Positions 24,231 to 33,502 of a stretch of DNA of 64,000 nt are shown in pieces. This DNA is from JAOTZA01 sp965224065 (GTDB taxonomy: Bacteria > Acidobacteriota > Thermoanaerobaculia > Multivoradales > JAHEKO01). The position numbers and the translations under genes were made by a program. The notes under the pieces are model-generated. The model saw only the letters and a program-made list of their open reading frames with translations, did no database searches and was not told the origin of the DNA. The first letter of the stretch is position 1. The number at the start of each line of letters is the position of its first letter. The stretch lies in assembly GCA_965224065.1 (NCBI GenBank), contig CBDCYF010000005.1, positions 248,001 through 312,000 of the forward strand. Direction: 5' to 3'.

Positions 24231-25439
24231 ATGCGAGACCGCGAGCGCCTTTCGAGCCGGGTCACCCAATTTCCGCCGTCGCTGACGCTAGAGCTCAAGG
24301 TACTGGCTCGCGAGCGCCGGGAGCGGGGTCTGCCGGTTTTCGACTTCGGACTGGGCGAGACCAAGGGGCCGCTGGCGCCGAGAATCCGCGACGCGGCGAT
24401 CCGGGCCTATCAGGAGGGGCGCACGGTCTACGGCGACCCGGCCGGGTTGCCCGAGCTACGTGAGCGGGTCCTTCCATGGCTGGGTTGCGGCAGCGGCTAT
24501 GGCGTCGAAAACGTCGTGATCACTACCGGCGCCAAGCAGAGTCTCTTCAATATCTTTCTCTCGGTCTGCAACCCCTCGGACAATGTCCTTTTCGACGCCG
24601 CTCCCTGGGTGAGTTATCAACCGCTCGCGATCTCCTCGCTGGCGACTCCCATCATGGTGCAACCGCAAGCCGGTGACGAGAGCCGTCTGAAAGTCAGCGG
24701 CGCCGACCTCGAAAGGGAGCTCGAGTCGCGGTCCGATGTCAAGCTGTTTCTGCTCAACAGTCCGGTCAACCCGACCGGCCAGCTCTATGCCGACAGCGAG
24801 CTCCTCGAGTTGCTCGACGTCTGTGTGCGTCACCGGATCTATCTGGTGCTGGACCGGCTGTACTGGCGGCTGGTATTCGATGGCGGCGCCTATCCCGAGC
24901 CGACGCTCGACGAGGCGACCAGACGCTGGCTGATCCAGGTGGACGGAATTTCCAAGAACTTCCGGCGTACCGGTGGCTTGCGGATCGGCTGGACCGTGGC
25001 TCCGACCGATCTGGCGCGGGCGATGGCGAACTTGCAAAGTCACTACACTTCGGGTCCGTCGATGCCGGCGCAATACGCCGCGCTGGCAGCGATTGAGGGT
25101 AGCTACGACACCGAGTTGCGCCAGGCGCTCGAGCGCAAGCGCGACCGGGTGTGGACGGCTCGCGACTCGCTCCCGGGCGTCGACGTCTGGCCGACCCCGG
25201 CGAGCTTTTATTCCTTCTGGGACGTCAGGGCCCTGTTCGGGCGAAAGACCCCGGCCGGCGACACGCTGGGCGATTCCGAGGCGGTGGCGCGCTATCTACT
25301 GAACGAGGCGGGCGTCGTGACGGCTCCCGGCTCGGCCTTTCTGCAAGAGGGCTATCTGCGGATCTCGTTCGCGGTTCCCGATGAAGAGCTCGAGGCGGGG
25401 TTGGCCGCCTGCGGCGAGGCGTTTGGCGCGCTTCGTTGA
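24231..25439 (+). CDS. class I/II PLP-dependent aminotransferase
   Basis: 402 residues, fold type I. Motifs: GAKQSLFNIF (PLP phosphate site), NSPVNPTGQLY, Asp-x-x-Tyr in LVLDRLYWRL, the PLP lysine in GISKNFRRTGGLRIGW, and a C-terminal Arg in GYLRISFAV. It resembles aspartate/aromatic aminotransferases, but the substrate cannot be fixed from sequence. A GAGAGG RBS precedes the ATG. It ends 10 bp from a convergent flippase gene. Confidence 0.88.
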   Translation: MRDRERLSSRVTQFPPSLTLELKVLARERRERGLPVFDFGLGETKGPLAPRIRDAAIRAYQEGRTVYGDPAGLPELRERVLPWLGCGSGYGVENVVITTGAKQSLFNIFLSVCNPSDNVLFDAAPWVSYQPLAISSLATPIMVQPQAGDESRLKVSGADLERELESRSDVKLFLLNSPVNPTGQLYADSELLELLDVCVRHRIYLVLDRLYWRLVFDGGAYPEPTLDEATRRWLIQVDGISKNFRRTGGLRIGWTVAPTDLARAMANLQSHYTSGPSMPAQYAALAAIEGSYDTELRQALERKRDRVWTARDSLPGVDVWPTPASFYSFWDVRALFGRKTPAGDTLGDSEAVARYLLNEAGVVTAPGSAFLQEGYLRISFAVPDEELEAGLAACGEAFGALR

Positions 25440-25449
25440 GAAAAACAGG

Positions 25450-26883
25450 CTAGCTGTCGTCCAGCGGTGTCTGGCGGGCAAAAAAGCGCCTGAAATCGCC
25501 ACCGTACTTGCGGGTGTAGAGCAGAAACACCACCGCCGCGGCTCCGAGCGAGAGGACAAAGCGGACCCAGGAGGCCGCCGGGGTAAGCCACAGGACCAGT
25601 CCGAACGGCACCACCGGGACCGCATAGACCCACAGGATGTCGACCAGCAGCCGGCGGAAAGTGCTCGGGCTCAGGCGGTACACGGCGACGATCAGGACGA
25701 CGGCCCCGAGCTGCAGATAATTGGCCCAGGCCATTCCGACGGCGCCCAGCGTCCCGGTCAGCAGCCACCCAAATGTGATGAATGAGGCCAGCGTCAGCGC
25801 GGTCGCCGCAATCCAGGCGGCGTCTTTGTGAAAGGTCTTGAGGACCTCGCCTCCCAGCCGGGAAAAGGGGTCGATCAAGGGAGCAAAACAAAGGACTCTC
25901 AGAAGGGGCGCCGCCTCGGGCCATTGCTGCCCACCGAGCAGAAGCACACAGATCTCGGAGTTGACAAAGAGAAACGCGGCCGCGGGTGCTTCCAGCGCCG
26001 CCACGATCAGGGTCCCCAGACGATAGGCGCCAAAAAAGCGCTCGGGATCCTCGCGGTACTCGACCAGAGCCGGGTAGAGGGTTCGGGTGAGCGCGGGGAC
26101 AAAGAGCGTGGTGACCAGAAAGGCGACAAAGTAGGCGAACGTGTAGACACCGAGCGTGTCGGCGCTGAACCGGGTGCCGAGGATCAGGGGGTCGACTCGC
26201 TGGACAAATATGGCGAGAAACCAGATCACCGCCAGCGGCAGACTGGCGACGATCAGCGCCAGGGTGCGGCCGCGCTCGAAATGGAGCGGGATCGAGCCCC
26301 AGGCGCGGATCCAAAGGTGTCCGGCGTACACTGCGGTCGACAGGATCAGGGCGATCACCAGGCTCCAGGCGCCGGCGCCCGTCAGCGCCAGACCGATCGA
26401 CACCGTGGCAAAGACCAGGTTGCGCAGAATCTCCGGAAGCACCGTGCGACCGACTTGGAGCTCGGCGTCGAAAAAGACGCGGGGAACGGCCGCCAGGCCC
26501 TCGAGAAAAAGAAACAGCGCCAGCGCGCGCACGATCGGCACCACTTCGGGGTGGGGTTGCGCCAGGAGCAGGGCGATTCCGTCCGCGCCAAAGAAAGCGC
26601 CGAGCGCCAGCAGACCTCCCCAGACGAGCTCGACCGAGAGCAGATTGCCGTACGGCCGCGGTCGCGGGACGCGAACGACGTGGTAGAGCAGACCCAGATC
26701 GCGGACCGCGCCCAGGATGAGAAAGACCGATAGCGCCCAGTCGTAGACGCCCCAGTCTTCCTTGACGACATAGCGGCGCAGCACCAGGTAGACGCCAAAG
26801 GTGACGCCGACCCGCCAGACCTGCGAAAAGGTCGCCGCCCAGGTCGAGCGGAACAGGCGGTGAGTCGTCTCGCTGGCGCTCAA
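25450..26883 (-). CDS. polysaccharide/lipid-linked oligosaccharide flippase (MATE/Wzx-like)
   Basis: 477 residues, about 12-14 membrane helices. The N-terminal FRSTWAATFSQVWRVGVTFG and the GVYLVLRRYVVKEDWGVYDW segment, plus paired-helix topology throughout, match the MOP flippase superfamily (RfbX/Wzx). It would move lipid-linked sugar repeat units across the inner membrane. No glycosyltransferases are adjacent. It is separate from MurJ at 30.7 kb. Confidence 0.82.
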   Translation of the reverse strand: MSASETTHRLFRSTWAATFSQVWRVGVTFGVYLVLRRYVVKEDWGVYDWALSVFLILGAVRDLGLLYHVVRVPRPRPYGNLLSVELVWGGLLALGAFFGADGIALLLAQPHPEVVPIVRALALFLFLEGLAAVPRVFFDAELQVGRTVLPEILRNLVFATVSIGLALTGAGAWSLVIALILSTAVYAGHLWIRAWGSIPLHFERGRTLALIVASLPLAVIWFLAIFVQRVDPLILGTRFSADTLGVYTFAYFVAFLVTTLFVPALTRTLYPALVEYREDPERFFGAYRLGTLIVAALEAPAAAFLFVNSEICVLLLGGQQWPEAAPLLRVLCFAPLIDPFSRLGGEVLKTFHKDAAWIAATALTLASFITFGWLLTGTLGAVGMAWANYLQLGAVVLIVAVYRLSPSTFRRLLVDILWVYAVPVVPFGLVLWLTPAASWVRFVLSLGAAAVVFLLYTRKYGGDFRRFFARQTPLDDS

Positions 26884-26896
26884 CCGGTGAAGTCCG

Positions 26897-27493
26897 CTAT
26901 TGGACGGCCAGCCGCCCGTCCAGGCCCAACGTCTCCGCGGCCCCTTGCATCGCGGTCAGGACGTTTTGCACATGCTCCCAGAGCTCCAGACGGCCATCAA
27001 AGCAGGCGCGGCTGAAGTCGTCTGCCGCCGTCTCGACCTCTTCGCGGTCGACCCCGCGCGCGAACGCCTTTTCTTTCCACCGCTTGCGCAGCGACTTGAG
27101 CTTGACGTCCCGGACATCCTTGCTCGGCCGGACCAGAGTAGAGGCGATGACCAGGCCGGTGACCTCGTCACAGGCCAGCAGGGCATAGTCCATCGGGTTG
27201 GAACGGGCGACGCCGGTACCGGCTTCGTTGTGGGAGAGGATGGCTTGTACCACCGGCTCCGGGCAACCCGCTTCGCGCAGAATCGGCGCGCCTTCGGCCG
27301 GATGGGCTTCGAGCGTGGGGTGGATCTCCCAATCCCAGTCGTGGAGCAGACCGGCCAGCCGCCAGGCCTCGGCGTCCTGGTCGAGCTTCTCGGCGTAAAA
27401 GGCCATGGCGGCCTCGACCGACAGCATGTGGCGCCGCAATCCCTCGGCCTCGACGCTTTTTTGGACCAGTTCCCAGGCTTCTTCCCTTGTCAT
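26897..27493 (-). CDS. HD-domain hydrolase
   Basis: 198 residues. The metal-binding HD pattern is present: His21 in RRHMLSVEA, LLHDWDWEIHPTLEAHP with His-Asp, and a later HNEAGTG and ALLACDEVTG with Asp. This matches small HDIG-type phosphohydrolases acting on nucleotides. The start at 27493 (MTREEAWELV) has a GAGGGG RBS; the longer frame from 27730 reads through the upstream thioesterase gene. It is 10 bp after that gene, so the two are probably co-transcribed. Confidence 0.8.
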   Translation of the reverse strand: MTREEAWELVQKSVEAEGLRRHMLSVEAAMAFYAEKLDQDAEAWRLAGLLHDWDWEIHPTLEAHPAEGAPILREAGCPEPVVQAILSHNEAGTGVARSNPMDYALLACDEVTGLVIASTLVRPSKDVRDVKLKSLRKRWKEKAFARGVDREEVETAADDFSRACFDGRLELWEHVQNVLTAMQGAAETLGLDGRLAVQ

Positions 27494-27503
27494 CCGGCAC
27501 CCC

Positions 27504-27833
27504 TCACAGGATCGAAAAAGTGACCGTTGCCTTGGCCACCAGACGATCATTCTGGAACACCTCGCCCTCGGCCACCGCCAACCGCCGGCCCTTCTTGAGG
27601 GTCTTGCCACGGCCGACCAGCCGGCCGGGCGCGGCGCGACGCATGAGCTGAAGTTGGATCGAGGCCGGAACCACTGCCGCCCCGACGCTTTGAGCCGCCG
27701 ACACCTCGGCGACCGTCGCCAGGACCGCAAAGTGGATCACGCCCGGCGCCACCTGATGCTCGGGACGGGTGTCGAGCTCGATCGAGGTACCGTCCGCGGC
27801 CACCGCCAGGCCGAGAGCGTCGTTGAAGCTCAC
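27504..27833 (-). CDS. hotdog-fold thioesterase (PaaI-like)
   Basis: 109 residues with the hotdog core: HQVAPGVIHFAVLATVAEVS (central helix region), then VVPASIQLQLMRRAAPGRL and AEGEVFQNDRLVAKATVTF. The family cleaves acyl-CoA or acyl-carrier thioesters. It starts at a GTG at 27833 with a weak RBS and is followed by the HD-domain gene. It is divergent from pepE, 75 bp apart. Confidence 0.78.
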   Translation of the reverse strand: MSFNDALGLAVAADGTSIELDTRPEHQVAPGVIHFAVLATVAEVSAAQSVGAAVVPASIQLQLMRRAAPGRLVGRGKTLKKGRRLAVAEGEVFQNDRLVAKATVTFSIL

Positions 27834-27908
27834 GACGGTTCTTTCCTCTCGGGCGCGGTCATCCCGCTATCCTACAATCGTGCCTTGGCTACCCCCTAGG
27901 AGAATTCG

Positions 27909-28607
27909 ATGAGCCGTCTTTTGTTGATCAGCAACTCCACCGCCCACGGCGAGGGCTATCTGGACCACTGCATGGCAGAGATGTCGGACTTTCTCGGCGA
28001 AGTCCGGCGGCTGTGCTTTGTCCCCTTTGCGCTCCATGACCGGGCCGGCTACGGGGCGATGGCGGCCGAACGGTTTGCCCGCGAGGGCATCGAGGTCGAC
28101 GTCCTCACCGCCGACCGGGCCGGGGGAGCGCTGCTCGAAGAGACCCCCGCGGTCTTCGTCGGCGGGGGCAACACGTTTCGCCTGCTCAAGACGCTCCAGG
28201 ACACCGGCCTGCTCGGCCCGCTGCGCCGGCGTGTCTTGACCGGTATGCCCTACCTTGGCTCGAGCGCCGGCTCCAACATCGCGGCGCCCACCCTCCGCAC
28301 CACCAATGACATGCCGATCGTGCAGCCGCCGGCCTTTGACGCGCTCGACCTGGTGCCCTTCCAGATCAACCCGCACTACCTCGACACCGACCCGGCCTCG
28401 CAACACATGGGCGAGACGCGTGAGCAGCGGCTGCTCGAATACCTGGAAGAGAACGACCGCGTCGTGGTGGGTCTGCGCGAAGGCGCGTGGATCCGGGTCG
28501 AAGGCGACGACGCCAGGCTTGGCGGCCGCCACGGCGCCCGCATCTTTCGCCGCGGCCGGGAGCCGGAGGAGCGCGAGGCCGGAGCGAGCCTCGGTGATCT
28601 GCTTTAG
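27909..28607 (+). CDS. pepE: peptidase E (alpha-aspartyl dipeptidase)
   Basis: 232 residues. It hydrolyses Asp-X dipeptides in the cytoplasm. The nucleophile is in LGSSAGSNIA, preceded by FVGGGNTFRLL, and QINPHYLDTDP carries the His, as in peptidase family S51. Length equals the E. coli enzyme. TAGGAGAA lies before the ATG. It is followed by a large stem-loop and a convergent SDR gene. Confidence 0.92.
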   Translation: MSRLLLISNSTAHGEGYLDHCMAEMSDFLGEVRRLCFVPFALHDRAGYGAMAAERFAREGIEVDVLTADRAGGALLEETPAVFVGGGNTFRLLKTLQDTGLLGPLRRRVLTGMPYLGSSAGSNIAAPTLRTTNDMPIVQPPAFDALDLVPFQINPHYLDTDPASQHMGETREQRLLEYLEENDRVVVGLREGAWIRVEGDDARLGGRHGARIFRRGREPEEREAGASLGDLL

Positions 28608-28624
28608 GCGGAGCTTTGGTTGAT

Positions 28625-28697
28625 GAAGCGGCTGGCGCCTCTGCCAGCCGTTGGCCGTTACCACCATCAATCGGCCGCCAGAGGCGCCGGCCGCTTC
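28625..28697. repeat. large imperfect inverted repeat between convergent genes
   Basis: Two 21-nt arms, 28625-28645 (beginning GAAGCGGCTGGCGCC) and 28677-28697 (ending GGCGCCGGCCGCTTC), are complementary except one G-T and one mismatch; the spacer is 31 nt. It lies in a 242-bp gap downstream of pepE and the SDR gene. A 14-bp palindrome CGCGAGCGCTCGCG follows at 28767-28780. It could act as a bidirectional terminator or be a dispersed repeat; the element at 53733-53905 shares motifs with it. Confidence 0.6.
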
Positions 28698-28849
28698 AGA
28701 TCCGGAGCTTTCTCGACGGTGGCGCGCGCGGAGCCGCGCCGGGTCCCACACGACTTCGGATAACGGCGCGAGCGCTCGCGACGCCTCCTGGCGGAGCGTG
28801 CTCCGGCCCGCGGCAGAGATCCGCGCCCTCCCGCGGCATCCGCCACGTT

Positions 28850-29671
<822 letters not shown>

Positions 29672-29700
29672 GTCGGAGTCCTCCGTTCGAGCGCGGGATC

Positions 29701-30528
29701 CTATCCCGGAGGCCCGGTTGAAACGGATGTGAGGTCACGGAGCAAGGCGGGGAGGGCGTCCTCGGCCGGTCGATCGATCTCAACGACCCCGAACATCCGG
29801 GCCTGCGGTGAGCTCGCCGGATCGATCGAGAACATGGGTGTTGCGCGGCTCATGGCGGCGCGGCAGATGAAATCGGTGATGCCGACCGAGAACGACGTGC
29901 CCACAAAGAGCACCACCGTGGCCTCCTCGGCGGCTTGCATCGCCCCGTCGAAACGATAGTCGAAGTGCTCCTGGTAAAATTCGTCGAAGAAGAGCACGTG
30001 GGCGCGGAGAATCGAATCGCAGATCGGGCAGCGGGGCAGACGACGGTTGGAGGGCCGATCGAGAAACGGGTCGAGATCGACTTCGTCCCGGGCGATCGAC
30101 CCGCTTGGCGCGCCGAGCTCGCAGCCGGCGCGCGAGCACCGCAGCCGATCGGAAGTGCCGTGGATCTTGATGAGCGATTGTGAGCCGGCTTGCTCGTGTA
30201 GCGTGTCGATGTTCTGCGTCACCAGTTGGAACCGGCCGCCACGGGCCGACTGCCAGTTTTCGAGGGAGGCCAGGGAGGTGTGTCCGAGGTTGGGCCGGGC
30301 GCCGTCGACCCGGCGGAAGCGCTCGAGATACCACTGCCATTGGCCAACGGGATCGCGTAGAAAGTAGTCGCACGTTGCCAGCTCGACGTCGCTGACCTTC
30401 CAAACGGCCCCCGGCTCGGAGCCGCGAAACGTCGGAATCCCGGATGCCCGGCTGATTCCCGCGCCGGTCACGACCAGGATTGCGCCGTCCGACGTGTCGG
30501 CCAGGGCGTGTCGAAGCTCGGAGATCAT
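29701..30528 (-). CDS. Sir2-family NAD-dependent protein deacylase
   Basis: 275 residues. NAD-binding GAGISRASGIPTFRG, TQNIDTLHEQAG, catalytic His in IKIHGTSDRLRC, and the Cys4 zinc module (CSRAGC ... CPIC) are present. It removes acyl groups from lysines using NAD. The Cys4 linker is long and contains DEVDLDPFLDRPS. ATG 30528 was chosen at the start of the Sir2 fold. It is divergent from murJ; the 164-bp gap holds no element I recognise. Confidence 0.9.
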   Translation of the reverse strand: MISELRHALADTSDGAILVVTGAGISRASGIPTFRGSEPGAVWKVSDVELATCDYFLRDPVGQWQWYLERFRRVDGARPNLGHTSLASLENWQSARGGRFQLVTQNIDTLHEQAGSQSLIKIHGTSDRLRCSRAGCELGAPSGSIARDEVDLDPFLDRPSNRRLPRCPICDSILRAHVLFFDEFYQEHFDYRFDGAMQAAEEATVVLFVGTSFSVGITDFICRAAMSRATPMFSIDPASSPQARMFGVVEIDRPAEDALPALLRDLTSVSTGPPG

Positions 30529-30692
30529 AGAAGGGCGATCCGGCGCGATCCTATCCCCCCGCAATCTCCGGCGCTTGCTACCATTTCAGGCGTCGGCTTG
30601 GAGCTCTCGGTTGTGACGACCTCGACCGGGCCCCACGGCCGAGTCTGGAACCGCCGCTGAGCTCGTCCACTCCCGAGTCCGATCCCCGGTCC

Positions 30693-32441
30693 GTGCCCAC
30701 CGCGGGTGGCGGCACGCCCGCCATACCGCGTCTGGGGGGCGCCTCCCGGGTGGCCGCCGGAATCCTGAGCAGCCGGCTCCTGGGTCTGGTGCGCGACCAG
30801 CTCGTGGCGTATTTCTTTGGGCTGGGGCGGCACGCCGATGTGCTGCGCACGGTGTTTCGTGGCCCCAACATTCTGCAGAATCTGATCGGCGAGCAGACGC
30901 TCTCGGCCTCGTTTATCCCGATCTACTCACGGCTGGTAAGCGAGGGGAAGCGCGAGGAGGCCGGGCGTCTGGCCGGTGCCCTGTTTGGCCTGCTGCTGGC
31001 AGCCGGCGCAGCCCTCGCCCTGCTCGGGATTCTTTTTGCGCGGCCCATCGTTGCCTTTTTGAGCCCGGGGTATCTCGGGGACGCCGCCCTGGTCGAAGCG
31101 GGTCTGGCCGAGGTCGACCGCTACGAGCTGGCGGTCACGGCGGTGCGGATCATCTTCCCGATGGTCTCGCTGCTGGTGCTCTCGGCGTGGGCGCTCGGTG
31201 TCCTCAACAGTCATCGACGGTTCTTTGTCTCCTATTTCGCCCCGGTTCTGTGGAACGTCGCCATCATCTCGGCTCTGTTGCTGGCGGCGCACACCCTGAT
31301 GCCGAGTGGAGTCGCGGGCGCCGCGGCCGGGCCGGACGGGGTCTCGCGCACCGGCCTGCGCACGGGGTTATTGTTGGCGATGTGTTGGGGCGCCCTACTC
31401 GGTGGCGGTCTGCAGTTCGGTTTTCAGTTGCCGCTGGTGGCTCGGCTCCTCCGGGGTTTCCGGTTGTCGGTCTCCACCCGCGTGGACGGTGTGCGCAAGA
31501 CGCTCTCCAACATGGCGCCACTGATCGCCGCGCGTGGCGCGGCCCAGGTCTCGTCGTACCTGGATCTGGTCCTGGCGTCGTTTCTCGTCGCTGGCGCTCC
31601 CGCCGCCCTGTTCCAGGCGCAGACGCTCTACTTGATGCCGATCGCGCTGTTCGCCCTATCGGTGGCCGCCGCCGAGTTGCCCGAGCTCTCGAGTCTGGGC
31701 GAAGACGACCGCGCCCTGCGGGTGTCGGCGCGAGCCACGACCGCACTGCGCCGCATCGGGTTCTGGGTGGTTCCCACGGCGGCCGGTTATCTGGCCCTCG
31801 GATACCTGCTGATCGGAGCCTTGTTCCGGCGCGGCCGGTTCGGCGTCGAAGAGAACCTGTTGGTCTATCTGGTACTGGGGGCCTATAGTCTCGGCCTGGT
31901 GGCCACCAGTTGGTCGCGGCTGCTGTCGAACGTCTTTTACTCCGTTGGAGAGACCGGGACCCCGGCGCGGATCTCGGTGCTCCGGGTCACGGTGTCGGCG
32001 CTGGTCGGTATCGCTTTGATGTGGTGGCTGGACCGGTATCCGGTGGCGCAAGTGGCGCCGACCACGGGGTGGCTGCGAGGTTCCGGTCCGGGTGATTCCG
32101 GTTTGCTGCGGATGGGCGCGGTCGGGCTGGCGCTCGGTGCGGGGGTGAGCGCGTGGCTCGAGCTGGCCTTGCTTGGGCGGGCGCTGCGCAAGCTCGCGAT
32201 CCGTATACGCCTGCCGTCGCTCCCCACCGTCCGTTGCCTGGTCGTAGCCGGGGCGGCGTTGGTTCCAGCAGGGGCGCTTTGGTGGCTCCTGGCCGAGGTG
32301 CCCGCGATCCGGCGCGAGCTGGTCGCGCTGGCGGTCCTGCTGGTCTATGCTCTTTTCTATCTTGGACTGAGTCTGGCGGCGCGCGTCCCCGAGGCGCGCG
32401 AGGCCGTCAACACCTTGCGTCGCGGGAGCTCGAGCCTATGA
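30693..32441 (+). CDS. murJ: lipid II flippase MurJ
   Basis: 582 residues with about 14 membrane helices. It flips the peptidoglycan precursor lipid II. The N-terminal GILSSRLLGLVRDQLVAYFF and the FRGPNILQNLIGEQTLSASF region match MurJ/MviN, including the conserved Arg-Asp and Arg-x-Pro-N residues. The GTG at 30693 is the first start in a low-complexity N-terminus; a slightly later start is possible. It overlaps rpiB by 4 bp. Confidence 0.9.
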   Translation: MPTAGGGTPAIPRLGGASRVAAGILSSRLLGLVRDQLVAYFFGLGRHADVLRTVFRGPNILQNLIGEQTLSASFIPIYSRLVSEGKREEAGRLAGALFGLLLAAGAALALLGILFARPIVAFLSPGYLGDAALVEAGLAEVDRYELAVTAVRIIFPMVSLLVLSAWALGVLNSHRRFFVSYFAPVLWNVAIISALLLAAHTLMPSGVAGAAAGPDGVSRTGLRTGLLLAMCWGALLGGGLQFGFQLPLVARLLRGFRLSVSTRVDGVRKTLSNMAPLIAARGAAQVSSYLDLVLASFLVAGAPAALFQAQTLYLMPIALFALSVAAAELPELSSLGEDDRALRVSARATTALRRIGFWVVPTAAGYLALGYLLIGALFRRGRFGVEENLLVYLVLGAYSLGLVATSWSRLLSNVFYSVGETGTPARISVLRVTVSALVGIALMWWLDRYPVAQVAPTTGWLRGSGPGDSGLLRMGAVGLALGAGVSAWLELALLGRALRKLAIRIRLPSLPTVRCLVVAGAALVPAGALWWLLAEVPAIRRELVALAVLLVYALFYLGLSLAARVPEAREAVNTLRRGSSSL

Positions 32442-32884
32442 AGATCGTGATCGCTTCGGACCACGCCGGCTATCTCTACAAACAGATGCTGATCGAGCTG
32501 CTGAGCGAAGACGGCCACGAGGTGGAAGATCTCGGGACGGACTCGACCGAATCGGTCGACTACCCGCTGTTTATCCGGCCGGCGGCCGAAGCAGTGGCCG
32601 AAGGTAGAGCGGATCGTGGCATCGTTCTGGGAGGATCGGGCAACGGCGAAGCCATGGCGGCGAACCGGGTGCGCGGGGTCCGCTGCGCGCTGTGCTGGAA
32701 CGTCGAATCGGCCCGTCTGGCGCGGCTTCACAACGATGCCAACATGATCTCCTTGGGCGAGCGCCTGCTGTCCGAGGACACGGCGTGGCGGATCGTCCGG
32801 ACCTGGTTGGACACCGAGTTCGAGGGTGGCCGCCACGTGCGCCGCCTTCAGATGCTGGACGACCCCGAGGACCTGGTAGAATAG
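32438..32884 (+). CDS. rpiB: ribose-5-phosphate isomerase B
   Basis: 148 residues. It interconverts ribulose-5-phosphate and ribose-5-phosphate. ASDHAGY (phosphate site), GSGNGEAMAANRVRGVRCAL (with the GSGNG loop and the usual Cys context) and the LARLHNDANMISLGER block identify the RpiB/LacAB family. It overlaps the murJ stop by ATGA, so translation is coupled. Confidence 0.94.
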   Translation: MKIVIASDHAGYLYKQMLIELLSEDGHEVEDLGTDSTESVDYPLFIRPAAEAVAEGRADRGIVLGGSGNGEAMAANRVRGVRCALCWNVESARLARLHNDANMISLGERLLSEDTAWRIVRTWLDTEFEGGRHVRRLQMLDDPEDLVE

Positions 32885-32888
32885 AGCC

Positions 32889-33476
32889 GTGGAAACTTTT
32901 GTCAGCGTCTGTTTGGGATTTGGCCTGAGCGCGGCCTGTGGGTTCCGGGTGTTTGTGCCGATGCTCTTTATCAGCCTGGCCGCCCACAGCGGATACCTCA
33001 CTCTGGCCCCCAAGTTCGGCTGGATCGCCACCACCCCGGCGCTGGTCGCGCTGGCGGTGGCGACGGTCCTCGAGATCGCCGCCTACTACGTTCCCTGGGT
33101 GGACCATCTGCTCGACACCGTGGCGTCGCCCGCCGCGGCCGTCGCCGGCGTGGTGGCCTCCGCGTCGGTGATCACCGGCATGGACCCGTATCTGAAGTGG
33201 ACCCTGGCGGTGATCGCCGGAGGCGGAATCGCCGGTTCCGTGCAGGCATTGACCACCGGGGCTCGCGGTGCCTCCACGCTCACCACCGCGGGGTTTGGCA
33301 ACCCGATCGTGTCGACGGTGGAGGCGGGGGGCTCGGTCTTCTATTCGATTCTGTCGCTCGTGGCGCCGCTGATCGCCACGTTCCTGGTCTTTGTTTTTCT
33401 GGTAGCGGCGGTCAACCTGGTCACCCGACGCCGGCGAAACCGCCACCGAAAGCTGGCGGCCCAGCAGACCGGCTGA
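32889..33476 (+). CDS. DUF4126 membrane protein
   Basis: 195 residues, four to five hydrophobic helices. The N-terminal LGFGLSAACGFRVFVPMLF and the later AGFGNPIVSTVEAGGSVFYS fit DUF4126. Function unknown. GTG start 4 bp after rpiB; the hyuA gene follows after 26 bp, so it probably lies in the murJ-rpiB-hyuAB operon. Confidence 0.78.
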   Translation: METFVSVCLGFGLSAACGFRVFVPMLFISLAAHSGYLTLAPKFGWIATTPALVALAVATVLEIAAYYVPWVDHLLDTVASPAAAVAGVVASASVITGMDPYLKWTLAVIAGGGIAGSVQALTTGARGASTLTTAGFGNPIVSTVEAGGSVFYSILSLVAPLIATFLVFVFLVAAVNLVTRRRRNRHRKLAAQQTG

Positions 33477-33502
33477 GCGCTCGAGCGCCGCGAGCCGGCT
33501 CG

